From: Polynucleobacter duraquae
Lineage (GTDB): Bacteria; Pseudomonadota; Gammaproteobacteria; Burkholderiales; Burkholderiaceae
Assembly: GCF_000973625.1 (NCBI RefSeq)
Contig: NZ_CP007501.1
Span: 372,001 to 436,000 of the forward strand
DNA length: 64,000 bases
Direction: 5' to 3'
Below the pieces are notes generated by a model, which did not search any database, had not been told where the DNA came from, and saw nothing but the letters and a program-made list of their open reading frames with translations. This document shows positions 9,265 to 17,459 of this stretch, in pieces (position 1 is the stretch's first letter; the number at the start of each line of letters is the position of its first letter). The position numbers and the translations under genes are program-made.

Positions 9265-10356
9265 ATGTCTTGGGTATTCAAGATAATTTGTGCGTTGCAA
9301 CAATTTAATGGCGTTACATCAATGCGGCCTCACAAGCACTATGCACAACTAGAAATTATTGGCTCAGTATTAAAAGATGCTCGAGAGAAAAAGAATCTAG
9401 CCAGAGCAGAGTTTGCCAACTCATGTTGTTTGTCCACCAAAATGATTTTGGAGTTAGAAGAGGGCGGCATGAGCTCTTTCTACACATTTGAATTAAAGAT
9501 CGCTACCGCTAAACGAGTTGGCAGAGTCTTGGGCTTAGATGAATCATCCTATTTGACAGATCCCAGTGCCACGGAATCGATTGACGAAACTTTAATTGAG
9601 TCAGTTGAAGTTCAAGAAACTTCAGCCTCTAAAAAACATGAGGTAGCCGGAGTTGATTCAGGCTCAAAGAACCCCCCGCCAAGAAACGAAACCATATTAT
9701 CCGCAGTGCTTGCAAATCCTCAGGTTTCTAATTTGGAAGAGACGCTGAATCAGGTTAATGTAGAACACGGCTTTAAGTTAAGTACTGCTGGTAATAGTGT
9801 AGTAACAATAAGAGTGATGACGATCGTATTTAGTTTTTTAGTGCTGACGGGCGCTATTTATGGACTAAATGATCGGTTCAACATCATCAATTTAGCTATT
9901 GGACTAGTAAACCCCCCACAGAAGGCCGTAGTAGCCAACGATGTTCAGGATTTAAAGCCTGATGAAGACTTAGCTCTCAAGCCCGAGAGTTCTGACACTA
10001 CAGTAAAACCACCAGAAACTCAGCCAGCTCAAGCGCTTCAAACTACTCCTAGTGAGCAATGTCCTTATAAACAAGAGGCACAATTGCCCACTTATCAATC
10101 GCCGAATCCCTCTAAACGGGGAGATATTGTGAATATCAAATCTCTTATTAAGCAAGCCGTTTGCGTTGTAGATAATTCAGGGAAACAAACCGTCGTTAAT
10201 CTAGAGTCAAATGCTTCTTACGCATTTCGAGGTACCCCTCCATTTGTGGTGATTACTCAGGATTTAGACAGTGTTGAAATGTATTTTCAGGGTTGGAGAG
10301 TACGCTCACCAAGTGTAGGTGCAAAGCAGATTAAATTACTGGAAGTTTCCTTGTAA
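9265..10356 (+). CDS. RodZ-like helix-turn-helix transmembrane protein
   Basis: 363 aa with RodZ architecture: an N-terminal HTH_25-type domain (about residues 28-95, LEIIGSVLKDAREKKNLARAEFANSCCLSTKMILELEEG), an acidic linker, one membrane helix at about residues 180-202, a Pro/Gln-rich periplasmic linker, and a C-terminal DUF4115-like beta domain (pattern VVDNSGKQTVVNLESNASYAFRGTPPFVVITQ). RodZ links MreB filaments to the cell-wall elongation machinery; in betaproteobacteria the usual rodZ sits near ispG/hisS, so this is probably a second, specialised copy (inference). It lies directly upstream of a bactofilin. ATG 9265 or 9322 could be the start; neither has a strong ribosome site. Confidence 0.75.
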   Translation: MSWVFKIICALQQFNGVTSMRPHKHYAQLEIIGSVLKDAREKKNLARAEFANSCCLSTKMILELEEGGMSSFYTFELKIATAKRVGRVLGLDESSYLTDPSATESIDETLIESVEVQETSASKKHEVAGVDSGSKNPPPRNETILSAVLANPQVSNLEETLNQVNVEHGFKLSTAGNSVVTIRVMTIVFSFLVLTGAIYGLNDRFNIINLAIGLVNPPQKAVVANDVQDLKPDEDLALKPESSDTTVKPPETQPAQALQTTPSEQCPYKQEAQLPTYQSPNPSKRGDIVNIKSLIKQAVCVVDNSGKQTVVNLESNASYAFRGTPPFVVITQDLDSVEMYFQGWRVRSPSVGAKQIKLLEVSL

Positions 10357-10396
10357 AGTTTCCACAAGCTAAAAGAAACAAAATTAAGGTGTGCAA

Positions 10397-10864
10397 ATGT
10401 TTGAATTTTCTAAAAAAAGTAATCCCAATACAGATACTCAACTGACTTATTTGACTACAGTTGGGGCCGGTTCCATTATGAAGGGTGACTTTATTCATAG
10501 TGGAAACATGCTTTTATTAGGGCATTTAATTGGCGATATTTCCCAGGCTGAGGAAGAAGGTGCTGGTAATGGCTATACAGCTGTAATTGGATCAACTGGA
10601 TTCTTATTAGGGAATATTTATAGCCCACATGCAATCATTATTGGAAGAATCGAAGGTTCGGTTTTTGCAAAAGGACGTGTTGAAATTTATCCTGGAGCGG
10701 TAGTCATTGGGGATGTTACTTATGCGCAGATTAATGTGCACCCAGATGCTAAGGTCAACGGCAATCTTAGATGTTTATTGCCAGATGCGGTTGAGCAAAA
10801 AAATCTCACTTTGAGCAATGAAGGGATACCGAGCAATGTTGTTCTATTGGCTAAAGCAGAGTGA
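10397..10864 (+). CDS. Bactofilin, copy 3
   Basis: About 155-aa bactofilin-fold protein 40 bases downstream of the RodZ-like gene, probably in the same transcript. The beta rungs VGAGSIMKGDFIHSGNMLLLGHLIGDI, GFLLGNIYSPHAIIIGRIEGSVFA and VEIYPGAVVIGDVTYAQINVHPDAKVNG are typical, with an unusual acidic/glycine insertion (AEEEGAGNG) in the first half. ATG 10397 is chosen because AAGG at 10386-10389 is correctly spaced; a GTG at 10391 is also possible. Pairing of a RodZ-like membrane protein with a bactofilin suggests membrane anchoring of this filament (inference). Confidence 0.83.
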   Translation: MFEFSKKSNPNTDTQLTYLTTVGAGSIMKGDFIHSGNMLLLGHLIGDISQAEEEGAGNGYTAVIGSTGFLLGNIYSPHAIIIGRIEGSVFAKGRVEIYPGAVVIGDVTYAQINVHPDAKVNGNLRCLLPDAVEQKNLTLSNEGIPSNVVLLAKAE

Positions 10865-10944
10865 TATTAAAAATTAGTGTGATTGTTCGATTGATGAGTT
10901 GCAGTCAACAAGCGCGCTCATAAGCTAGAGATGTTGACATAAAG

Positions 10945-11328
10945 ATGTCTGCTCCGATTAAAATCCCATCCCTCCTTCTAGGCCTCTTTGTTTTATTAAT
11001 AGCTTCAGGGGGGCTTTTTTACAGCTATTACACTCGGGATCTGCCTGAATGTAAGGACGAATACATACAAATATTGTTAAACCAAGAGATTCGGAATCAC
11101 GAGGCATTGATTCAAGATTCACGCACACTCTCTTTTAATAATATTGCAGAAGTTTCGCATCGCGATGGGATGCGTATTTGTTCTACTAATCTGCTCACTA
11201 CTCAAGGTACTTATGCTGTAGGCTATCAGGTAGTCAATCGAGAGATGGAGAGCGATACAATCTGGCAGCGATTAACAGGCCCCACAGATTATTCAGTCAA
11301 GATCGAGTATGTAAGAAAAGTAGATTAA
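10945..11328 (+). CDS. Unrecognised membrane-anchored or exported protein
   Basis: 127 aa with an N-terminal hydrophobic segment (residues about 7-28) acting as signal anchor or signal peptide, then a small globular domain with two Cys residues (C36 and the Cys of MRICSTN). No family is recognised. It follows the third bactofilin by 80 bases on the same strand and converges with the next gene at a distance of 6 bases. Confidence 0.6.
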   Translation: MSAPIKIPSLLLGLFVLLIASGGLFYSYYTRDLPECKDEYIQILLNQEIRNHEALIQDSRTLSFNNIAEVSHRDGMRICSTNLLTTQGTYAVGYQVVNREMESDTIWQRLTGPTDYSVKIEYVRKVD

Positions 11329-11334
11329 AAATAG

Positions 11335-11709
11335 TTATTTGGGATAAGCAACGTTCTTCTGAAAATTTTCGGTGTTCCAGCTTTTACTTAAATCCCCTGT
11401 TGGCCCATAGACAACAAATATATATAAGACGCCGACGATTAATCCTGCTATCAAACCTATCTTAAGAATTGAGTAATCACGTTTCTCTGGAACTATTTTG
11501 TTAGTAGGGAGTGGTTTATGCGGAGTGAAAAATTCTGGTAATGCCGCCTCTAAGGTGATGCGAGCTTTTTTAATGTGCTGATAAGCCTGTTCTTCACTCC
11601 CGCCTTGTTCTAAACCAAGTGCAGCATTTTCATAAGATTTGCTCGCGGATTCTAAAAGCTTAGCAATGTGAGCATAGCTTTTTTGGCGATTTGTTGTGTC
11701 AGGAGTCAT
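11335..11709 (-). CDS. Unrecognised protein with C-terminal membrane helix
   Basis: 124 aa; the first 70 residues are helical and charged (KSYAHIAKLLESASKSYENAALGLEQ, resembling a TPR-like helical pair), followed by one hydrophobic helix (about residues 83-102, LKIGLIAGLIVGVLYIFVVYG) and a short tail. No family is recognised. The orientation suggests a cytoplasmic helical domain tethered to the membrane. It lies downstream of the 99-aa membrane protein on the same strand, 41 bases apart, so these two may be co-transcribed. Confidence 0.55.
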   Translation of the reverse strand: MTPDTTNRQKSYAHIAKLLESASKSYENAALGLEQGGSEEQAYQHIKKARITLEAALPEFFTPHKPLPTNKIVPEKRDYSILKIGLIAGLIVGVLYIFVVYGPTGDLSKSWNTENFQKNVAYPK

Positions 11710-11750
11710 AATGAGGTTGTATTTTTATCTCAATAGCTTGTTGCTAAGGT

Positions 11751-12050
11751 TCACAGAAAAAATCTGCCTACTATGTACAGAATTATTCCCGCAGCGAATA
11801 CATAGGCTATAGACTTAAGTAGGGTTTTTTCTATAGTGTTTTCTATAGTTTTTTCCATACCATTTTGTAGACTTTTATTCTGGGCTATTTCCTCAGAAAT
11901 AATATTTTTAATATTCCAAAGGTCCTTGCGGATGACATTTAAACTCTCATCCAATTTTTGATCTTTTTGCTGTAAGAGCGCGCCGATTATCGAAAGATGT
12001 TTATTAACTTCTTTCAGCTCATTAACAACGGATTCATCCAGATTACTCAT
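11751..12050 (-). CDS. Unrecognised coiled-coil, tail-anchored membrane protein
   Basis: 99 aa; residues 1-75 are a long amphipathic helix likely to form a coiled coil (VVNELKEVNKHLSIIGALLQ, LNVIRKDLWNIKNIISEEI), and residues about 80-97 form one C-terminal membrane helix ending in GRFFL. No family is recognised and no enzymatic motif is visible. Position before the 124-aa membrane protein suggests a small two-gene unit. Confidence 0.55.
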   Translation of the reverse strand: MSNLDESVVNELKEVNKHLSIIGALLQQKDQKLDESLNVIRKDLWNIKNIISEEIAQNKSLQNGMEKTIENTIEKTLLKSIAYVFAAGIILYIVGRFFL

Positions 12051-12315
12051 ATTTACCCGACACTAGAGATAATTTATTTACTACATTTTTTAATCCTAAC
12101 CGATGACATAGGCCTTGGGGTGAAATTAAACATCGATATGATAAATAAGGCTTCATAGTAGGTAATTAATAGAAAAAAGTCGAATTTGCTTAGTGTTTGC
12201 GGAGCTCGGTTGCCTTTTTGTGCTTACTTTAAGGGGTCTCAAAAGATATGCTTTATAGTTAGCTAATAATAGCAAATTCAATTTGCAGGATGATCAACTC
12301 GATTTCGCCTGAACT
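12051..12315. other. Intergenic region between divergent genes, no gene seen
   Basis: AT-rich 265-base stretch between the 99-aa membrane protein gene (minus) and the 186-aa gene (plus). It must hold the promoters of both, but no -35/-10 pair is clear enough to call. No RNA gene or repeat is recognised. Confidence 0.4.
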
Positions 12316-12876
12316 ATGCCCAAACAACCAATATCTATTGCTGTAAAAATAAAGAAGTTGGTGATGAATTTCACCAAGTGGCTTCTTTATGCATTGATCA
12401 TCCTCGTTTTAGCATACGCTTCTTTCAAAGTTTGGGAATATAAGGGCGAATATGAGAAAGAAAATGCAGCAAAAATCCTCGCCAAAGAACAAGAAATAGA
12501 ATTCAATGATTTGAGAAAAAATCTAGCAACCTACGCTCCTTTATTGGTTGGCAGTCCTTCCTCGATATTGACAACGCGGGCGAATGGAAAATTCATTCTT
12601 GCTTATATGCTTGGAGCAGACGTTGAGGCATTTCAAAATGCATTTGAAAATAGTGTACCCATCGTTTATGTAGGCAGCCAATTGCTAGGTATAGGGTGTA
12701 AAAAGTCAGATTGTGAGGAATCTAGCGCCGCTTTTGTAATTGAGCCCGCCAATGGCAAAGTATATCTAGCCCTTAGAAAAAGTGGGGAGTTGACCTTTTA
12801 TGGACTAGAGGATAGTAAAACTATCCCTCTAGCTTTTGAGAAGTGGCAAGGCTTCAAGAAAGCAGGAGTGCAATGA
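12316..12876 (+). CDS. Unrecognised single-pass membrane protein
   Basis: 186 aa with one N-terminal membrane helix (about residues 20-40) and an extracytoplasmic domain of about 140 residues, including the paired cysteines GIGCKKSDCEE. No family is recognised. The stop TGA overlaps the ATGATG start of the next gene, so the two are almost certainly translated together. No good ribosome site precedes the ATG. Confidence 0.6.
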   Translation: MPKQPISIAVKIKKLVMNFTKWLLYALIILVLAYASFKVWEYKGEYEKENAAKILAKEQEIEFNDLRKNLATYAPLLVGSPSSILTTRANGKFILAYMLGADVEAFQNAFENSVPIVYVGSQLLGIGCKKSDCEESSAAFVIEPANGKVYLALRKSGELTFYGLEDSKTIPLAFEKWQGFKKAGVQ

Positions 12877-13334
12877 TGAAGATTGTCATCAGCTTTTTAA
12901 TCATGTCATTTTGGGTGACAATCGTCCCTGCAAAATCTCCACAGGAATCTCAGTCTCTCAAATCAAATTTACAAAAATCTGAACCAAAGTTAGCAAACGA
13001 TAAAGACACTATATTGAGTAAAAATACTCAAAGTACCCTGTACTTATTATCAGGCTGGGGAAAGGCGGAAGGGCCTTATGTTTGGTTTACTGTTTCCGCA
13101 CATTTCAATGAAAATCAAACAGCTCCAAATAGTCAAACTTTCAACTTATTCAGTGCAAGTGGCGCCATCGATTGCAAGGACAACAGTACCTTCTATTATC
13201 TAATTTCTTACATGTATTTTGATGCCAAGACCAAAAAGCTTAACGAGATTTACTCTGAGAAAAATAAATCTAATGTCATGAAAATTGAGCCCACTACAAC
13301 TGAGTCGGATATTAAGAAGATTGTTTGCAACTAA
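12873..13334 (+). CDS. Unrecognised secreted protein
   Basis: About 153 aa starting with a signal peptide (MMKIVISFLIMSFWVTIVPAK), so it is exported. The start is set at 12873 or 12876 by AGGAG at 12864-12868 and by the hydrophobic leader; a longer reading from 12843 lies inside the preceding gene. The mature part has two cysteines (one near the C-terminus, KKIVCN), a pattern shared with the exported protein at 16221. The function is unknown; it is coupled to the 186-aa membrane protein. Confidence 0.6.
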   Translation: MMKIVISFLIMSFWVTIVPAKSPQESQSLKSNLQKSEPKLANDKDTILSKNTQSTLYLLSGWGKAEGPYVWFTVSAHFNENQTAPNSQTFNLFSASGAIDCKDNSTFYYLISYMYFDAKTKKLNEIYSEKNKSNVMKIEPTTTESDIKKIVCN

Positions 13335-13418
13335 GCTAGACATTCGTTTATCTAGGGTGAGTATTCAGATCCCCCATCTTCTACCGTAACGCTTAGCAAT
13401 TGACTATAGGGAATTCAA

Positions 13419-14192
13419 ATGGAGGGGGACTATAAAAAGGTGGGTGTTGACAATGCCCTTACGCAAAAAGAAGGCTTGAATGAGAATACTTTGAATGTAA
13501 GCAGAGACTATGCTAATGATTCAATTCAAGCAGCTGAGTATTTTTCAAACTTAGTCGCCAGCTTGCAGCAGTTTGTACAGGCAGCAAATCAAAATGATTT
13601 ATTGAAATATTTTCATGAAGGTAGCAATACAACAGCTGTTCAGCGGCGCATACTGGATCTGATGATTTATGGCGAGGAGTTTGGAGTAGAAACTAGGCAT
13701 GACCATTTAACTGGCTTATTGGACCGCACTAGTTTTTTAGAAAAACTCAAATTTACTTTATCGAAGACTCTTCAGAAAGATCATTTAACAGCCATAATAT
13801 TTCTTGATCTTGATGACTTCAAAGCAATCAATGATCAGTATGGCCATAGCACTGGAGATGAGGTGATATCAATTATCGGCAGAAGAATCTCTGCGTCTAT
13901 TCGTGCACAGGATTTAGCCTGTCGGTGGGGTGGCGATGAGTTCGTTTTGGTGTTACAGGCCATCACAAGCAAAGATTTAGTCAGTCAATTAGCCAATCGA
14001 TTGCTAGCAGCAATCTCGCAAGCTCTTCAGCTTGAATCTCATGAGTCATTGCAATTAACGCTTAGCGCAAGTGCTGGCATTGCAATCTTGGATGGTATGA
14101 ATCTCAATTCAATCGACTTGATTGAGAGGGCTGATAAAGCAATGTACCTAGCTAAAAAGGCTGGAAAGAACTGCGTCGAGTTTTACTCTTAG
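13419..14192 (+). CDS. Diguanylate cyclase (GGDEF domain)
   Basis: 257 aa. An N-terminal helical region of about 90 residues without a recognised sensor domain precedes a complete GGDEF domain: DHLTGLLDR at 95-103, DLDDFKAIND, and the active-site signature GGDEF at 171-175. The inhibitory-site motif RxxD is intact (RAQD, 162-165), five residues before GGDEF. It should make cyclic di-GMP from two GTP in the cytoplasm and be feedback-inhibited. AGGGAA precedes the ATG. The YcgR-like PilZ gene 2.5 kb downstream is a natural receptor, so control of flagellar speed or surface attachment is likely (inference). It converges on rpoN with a 4-base gap. Confidence 0.92.
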   Translation: MEGDYKKVGVDNALTQKEGLNENTLNVSRDYANDSIQAAEYFSNLVASLQQFVQAANQNDLLKYFHEGSNTTAVQRRILDLMIYGEEFGVETRHDHLTGLLDRTSFLEKLKFTLSKTLQKDHLTAIIFLDLDDFKAINDQYGHSTGDEVISIIGRRISASIRAQDLACRWGGDEFVLVLQAITSKDLVSQLANRLLAAISQALQLESHESLQLTLSASAGIAILDGMNLNSIDLIERADKAMYLAKKAGKNCVEFYS

Positions 14193-14196
14193 GGAT

Positions 14197-15591
14197 TTAT
14201 TTTTTTCGAAGATGCACTGCTGGAATGCGCATTCCTTCTCGATATTTAGCTACCGTTCGCCTAGCAATTTCATAGCCTTGATCGCCCAGTAACTTAGCAA
14301 TTCTGCTGTCAGAAATGGGTTTTACTGCAGGCTCTTCTTGAATAATTCGCTTAATCAGTTCTTGGATTGCTGTCGAAGATATTGTGACGCCTTTATCGGA
14401 GTTTAATTGGCTACTAAAAAAGTATTTGAATTCAAAAATACCGAGCGGACAGGATAGATATTTTTGTGTCGTCACTCTCGAAATTGTGGATTCATGCATT
14501 TCTAATGTTTCTGCTATTTCACGAAGAACAAGTGGCTTCATTCCAATTGCGCCCATGGAAAAAAATTTTTGTTGATGTTTGACTATTTCATTTGCTACTC
14601 TGAGGATCGTATCCTCTCTCTGAGCTATATTTTTGATAAGCCAACTTGCCTCTAGAATTTTTTGCTTTAAGACTCCATCGGCTTTTCCTTGGCCACTCTC
14701 TTTGAGTATTTTGGCGTACTCGCCATTGAGTGAGATTCGTGGTCTAGCATTTGGGTTTGATTCGACAATCCATAATTTGTTGATGGATTTGACCACAACA
14801 TCAGGCAGAATCCATTGGTCGTTTTCGCGGTCGAAGTAAGCGCCGGGATTATGTTGCAAACTGCGGATGAGCTCTACTGCTTTGAGGACTTCCGCCTCAG
14901 TTTTGCTGCTTGCTTGTTTGATCTTAAGCCAATCTTTTGAGCCAACCTTACTTAAATGGGTATTGACAATATATTTGGCTAGTTCCCATGCTGATTGATC
15001 GGGTGTAGGCTTTTCCAAAATACGATCAATTTGCAGGGAAAGACATTCGGCTAAATTACGTCCACCAATGCCGGGCGGATCTAGTGACTGTAATTTTTTG
15101 AGCGCAGACTCCAATAGATGAAATGTATTTGAATCTTGACTATCGAGTTCATTTTTGATCTCAGTATGAATTGATTCGAGATCATCAATTAGATAACCTC
15201 TATCATCCAGACAGCCCGCTAGGTAGGTGATGATTAACCGCTCTTGTGGACTGATATGAAGGAGATGAATTTGCTCCTCGACATACTCTAAAAGGGTTTG
15301 TTGATGAGCTATGCGCTCATAGCGCTCTGCCCAGTCGTCATCATCATCCTGCGATGCTCTATTGCTTGAGGTCCATGAGTTTTGTGTCTGTTCAACCCGT
15401 TCAGAAGATTGTGAGACATTAAACTCAATTTCTGGATTAGGCTCAAACTCCAGTAAGGGATTATCTTCGGCGGCCTTTGCTAATTCCTGCTCTAGTTCGT
15501 TATTGGATAACTGCAATAACCGGATTGTTTGTTGCAGTTGAGGTGTTAGGGTGACCTGCTGACTAACTCTAGTATTAAGCGAAATAGCCAT
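14197..15591 (-). CDS. rpoN: RNA polymerase sigma-54 factor
   Basis: 464 aa, slightly short for the family. Region I is canonical (MAISLNTRVSQQVTLTPQLQ, then LLQLSNNELEQEL), an acidic linker region II follows, then the core-binding and DNA-binding domains, and the RpoN box ARRTVAKYRE is intact near the C-terminus. Sigma-54 recognises GG/GC promoters and needs an AAA+ activator; FlrC, encoded at 37.4 kb, and sigma-54 promoters upstream of fliD and flgB are all here. The usual lptB/hpf neighbours of rpoN are not present, so this may be a flagella-associated copy or a relocated sole copy. Confidence 0.95.
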   Translation of the reverse strand: MAISLNTRVSQQVTLTPQLQQTIRLLQLSNNELEQELAKAAEDNPLLEFEPNPEIEFNVSQSSERVEQTQNSWTSSNRASQDDDDDWAERYERIAHQQTLLEYVEEQIHLLHISPQERLIITYLAGCLDDRGYLIDDLESIHTEIKNELDSQDSNTFHLLESALKKLQSLDPPGIGGRNLAECLSLQIDRILEKPTPDQSAWELAKYIVNTHLSKVGSKDWLKIKQASSKTEAEVLKAVELIRSLQHNPGAYFDRENDQWILPDVVVKSINKLWIVESNPNARPRISLNGEYAKILKESGQGKADGVLKQKILEASWLIKNIAQREDTILRVANEIVKHQQKFFSMGAIGMKPLVLREIAETLEMHESTISRVTTQKYLSCPLGIFEFKYFFSSQLNSDKGVTISSTAIQELIKRIIQEEPAVKPISDSRIAKLLGDQGYEIARRTVAKYREGMRIPAVHLRKK

Positions 15592-15899
15592 TTTTATATT
15601 TTCTTGTGGTTCGCTAGTGAAAATTCTATCGTTGCTGACCTAACTCAACGCTGTAAAAGAGGGTTTTTGGAGGCTTTCGGCCCATATAATTTGTCTAAAT
15701 TTGATCTATTTCTCGGTTGCAAGAGTAGAGTGCAATCAACTACAATCATTCTAACCATTTATAATAAAAAATCCATATAAATTAAAGGGTTAAGAAATTT
15801 TCTGGGTATTTTTAGGAAACTTAGTCTAAATTGAACTAAGCAAACTAAGCAAACTGACCGTAATAAGGTATCAATAGACTATATAAAGCGTTTCATATT
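15592..15899. other. Intergenic region upstream of rpoN and the 62-aa gene
   Basis: 308 bases without a supported gene. The right end holds a sigma-28-like promoter and direct repeats of CTAAGCAAA just upstream of the 62-aa gene. The part nearest rpoN shows no promoter clear enough to call. Confidence 0.5.
15837..15863 (+). promoter_or_regulatory. Sigma-28 (FliA)-like promoter of the 62-aa gene
   Basis: TAAGCAAA, an 11-base spacer, then GACCGTAA. The spacing equals the FliA consensus (TAAAGTTT-N11-GCCGATAA), and the -10 core CCGTAA is shared with the fliC and carbonic anhydrase promoters in this window. The -35 overlaps direct repeats of CTAAGCAAA (15836-15853), so the match could in part reflect the repeat. 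Confidence 0.45.
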
Positions 15900-16088
15900 A
15901 TGGAAAATCCTGTCATTACAGAGCACCGTATACGTGGTGATCGCTTTTACGCCATAGAAAAAAACAACAAAATTGCTTTTTACACGACTAATATTGCTGC
16001 AGCACGCTATTGGGTGAAAAATGTGATCGACAAAGAGGCCCTTGCCGTTGAGGAATCATTAGAGGTTAAGCCTGAGGGGCAGAAATAG
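15900..16088 (+). CDS. Unrecognised 62-aa cytoplasmic protein
   Basis: A short soluble protein with no signal or membrane segment (contains RGDRFYAIEKNNKIAFYT and AARYWVKNVIDKE). No family is recognised. The coding call rests on a full ATG-to-stop frame isolated from other genes, normal codon use and an upstream sigma-28-like promoter. If that promoter is real, it would be a late flagellar or motility-linked gene. Confidence 0.5.
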   Translation: MENPVITEHRIRGDRFYAIEKNNKIAFYTTNIAAARYWVKNVIDKEALAVEESLEVKPEGQK

Positions 16089-16168
16089 GCTTGATTTTGA
16101 TGTTTATTTAGGGTTAATTCTGAATACTTCAGCAATTGTCCTAAAAGTGGCAAAACCATCTTAAGTGA

Positions 16169-16196
16169 TTCAATTTAGACCATAAAATCGTATAAT
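16169..16196 (+). promoter_or_regulatory. Sigma-70-like promoter
   Basis: TTCAAT, a 16-base spacer and a perfect TATAAT at 16191-16196, 24 bases before the ATG of the exported 140-aa protein. It may drive that gene and the PilZ and Pil-Chp-like genes that follow closely on the same strand. Confidence 0.5.
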
Positions 16197-16220
16197 CGTC
16201 CATTCATTTGGATTATTAGC

Positions 16221-16643
16221 ATGGTTTATTCCCCCCACCTTTTTTTAACCTTTATTTTACTTTTGGGCTCTTCTGGGTCGAGCATTGCAATGGCTCAGGC
16301 CGAAAATGATATGGTGAGTGTGGTGGATAAAAAAGGCTATTCCATTGCTTACTATAAAAGCTCTATTAAGGCATTGCCTCCAGAGTCAAAAAAGGTGTGG
16401 ATTATTACCAATCGCCAAAAAATAGATGAGCCCACGAAACAACGCATTGGATCCGTGCGCAGCAATATTTTATTCAATTGTAAATATATGACTTACTCCA
16501 CCTTGGCTACCATTCAATACTCCGAACCAAATGCACAGGGTAAGAAGGTTTTACAAACAGAGACTGGCTTCAACTTAGCGGATGATCCAGTGCCGGAGGA
16601 TAGCGCTCTGGCAATCATACAAAAACAAGTCTGCAATCCTTAA
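16221..16643 (+). CDS. Exported protein, possibly surface-adhesin E-like
   Basis: 140 aa with an N-terminal signal peptide (residues about 1-25, ending in AMAQA). The mature part has a single pair of cysteines (LFNCKYM and QVCNP), a tryptophan-led strand KKVWIITNRQ, and the layout of the small surface-adhesin protein E family found in many Burkholderiales; this assignment is tentative. It precedes the PilZ gene by 16 bases and probably shares its promoter. Confidence 0.6.
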   Translation: MVYSPHLFLTFILLLGSSGSSIAMAQAENDMVSVVDKKGYSIAYYKSSIKALPPESKKVWIITNRQKIDEPTKQRIGSVRSNILFNCKYMTYSTLATIQYSEPNAQGKKVLQTETGFNLADDPVPEDSALAIIQKQVCNP

Positions 16644-16659
16644 CTTAATTCCAATCTAT

Positions 16660-17421
16660 ATGCCTATCATTACCTATCTCCCCGAATTAATTGAAAAAAT
16701 AGATCCTCAATTCCACATAGAGCCCTCGGCTATTGCTAAAACCATGCTTCGAGAGATTAGTAAAACCCCATTGGCAGGGGTGCATGCCATTGATGGATCT
16801 GGCTCAGAGTTTGCGGTAACTGTCCTTGATATTTATAAAGGATTACTCGTGATGAAGCCCGAGACCGAGCCTCCTAGGGGGATCAGCAGCATTATTGGCA
16901 CTAGTCAGATTGTTGTAGCCTGCAATGAAAACTCAAAGATGCAGTTTCTGTCTAGTGATTTTAGGATGCATGAAGATGGTAGTTTGATAACCTGCGCACT
17001 GCCGCAAGATCTTATTGTGATCCAGCGTCGTAAAGAGTTTAGGACATTGGGGCCCAGTGATGAGCAGTTTAATTTCGTTTTGTCACTGGGGGCTGGTCAA
17101 GAATTACTGGCAAGAGTGAGCGATATTTCTGATCATGGTATTTTGCTAGATATTCGTTTGGGCGCAACAGAGGTTGAAGTGGGGCGCTATTGGCATTCAG
17201 GATACTTTGAGCGCCAAAAATCTCGCTCAGGTGGTATCGATTTAATCATCCGCAATGTTCGACCTGGTAAGGCGCTTGATCGAATTCGAGCAGGCTGTGA
17301 ACTTTACAACCCTAGCAAGAATGCGCTGAAAGATTTTGAGTCCACTAGAAATGCCATTGAAAATGCCCGCGTACAAGGGCGCTTAAATCGCTGGTATGCG
17401 GCGGCTAGTTGGTGTGAATAA
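16660..17421 (+). CDS. YcgR-like c-di-GMP-binding PilZ protein (flagellar brake)
   Basis: 253 aa from ATG 16660; earlier in-frame starts lie inside the preceding gene. The N-terminal half (about residues 20-115) matches the YcgR-N layout and the C-terminal half is a PilZ domain: QRRKEFR at 122-128 (the RxxxR c-di-GMP motif) and DISDHG at 155-160 (the D/NxSxxG motif). Proteins of this kind bind c-di-GMP and slow or bias the motor by touching FliG, FliM or MotA. The diguanylate cyclase upstream and the flagellar genes around fit this role. It heads a run of same-strand genes leading to the CheW/MCP/CheA-like trio. Confidence 0.85.
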   Translation: MPIITYLPELIEKIDPQFHIEPSAIAKTMLREISKTPLAGVHAIDGSGSEFAVTVLDIYKGLLVMKPETEPPRGISSIIGTSQIVVACNENSKMQFLSSDFRMHEDGSLITCALPQDLIVIQRRKEFRTLGPSDEQFNFVLSLGAGQELLARVSDISDHGILLDIRLGATEVEVGRYWHSGYFERQKSRSGGIDLIIRNVRPGKALDRIRAGCELYNPSKNALKDFESTRNAIENARVQGRLNRWYAAASWCE

Positions 17422-17459
17422 GCGCAGTGTTTGCACTCTAATTTAATGAAGCTAAAGTC

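Noticed and set aside
13395..13402. TACCGTAA upstream of the diguanylate cyclase as a sigma-28 -10 element
   Set aside because: No TAAA-like -35 at the required 11-base spacing; the match is to the -10 only. Exact position is approximate.
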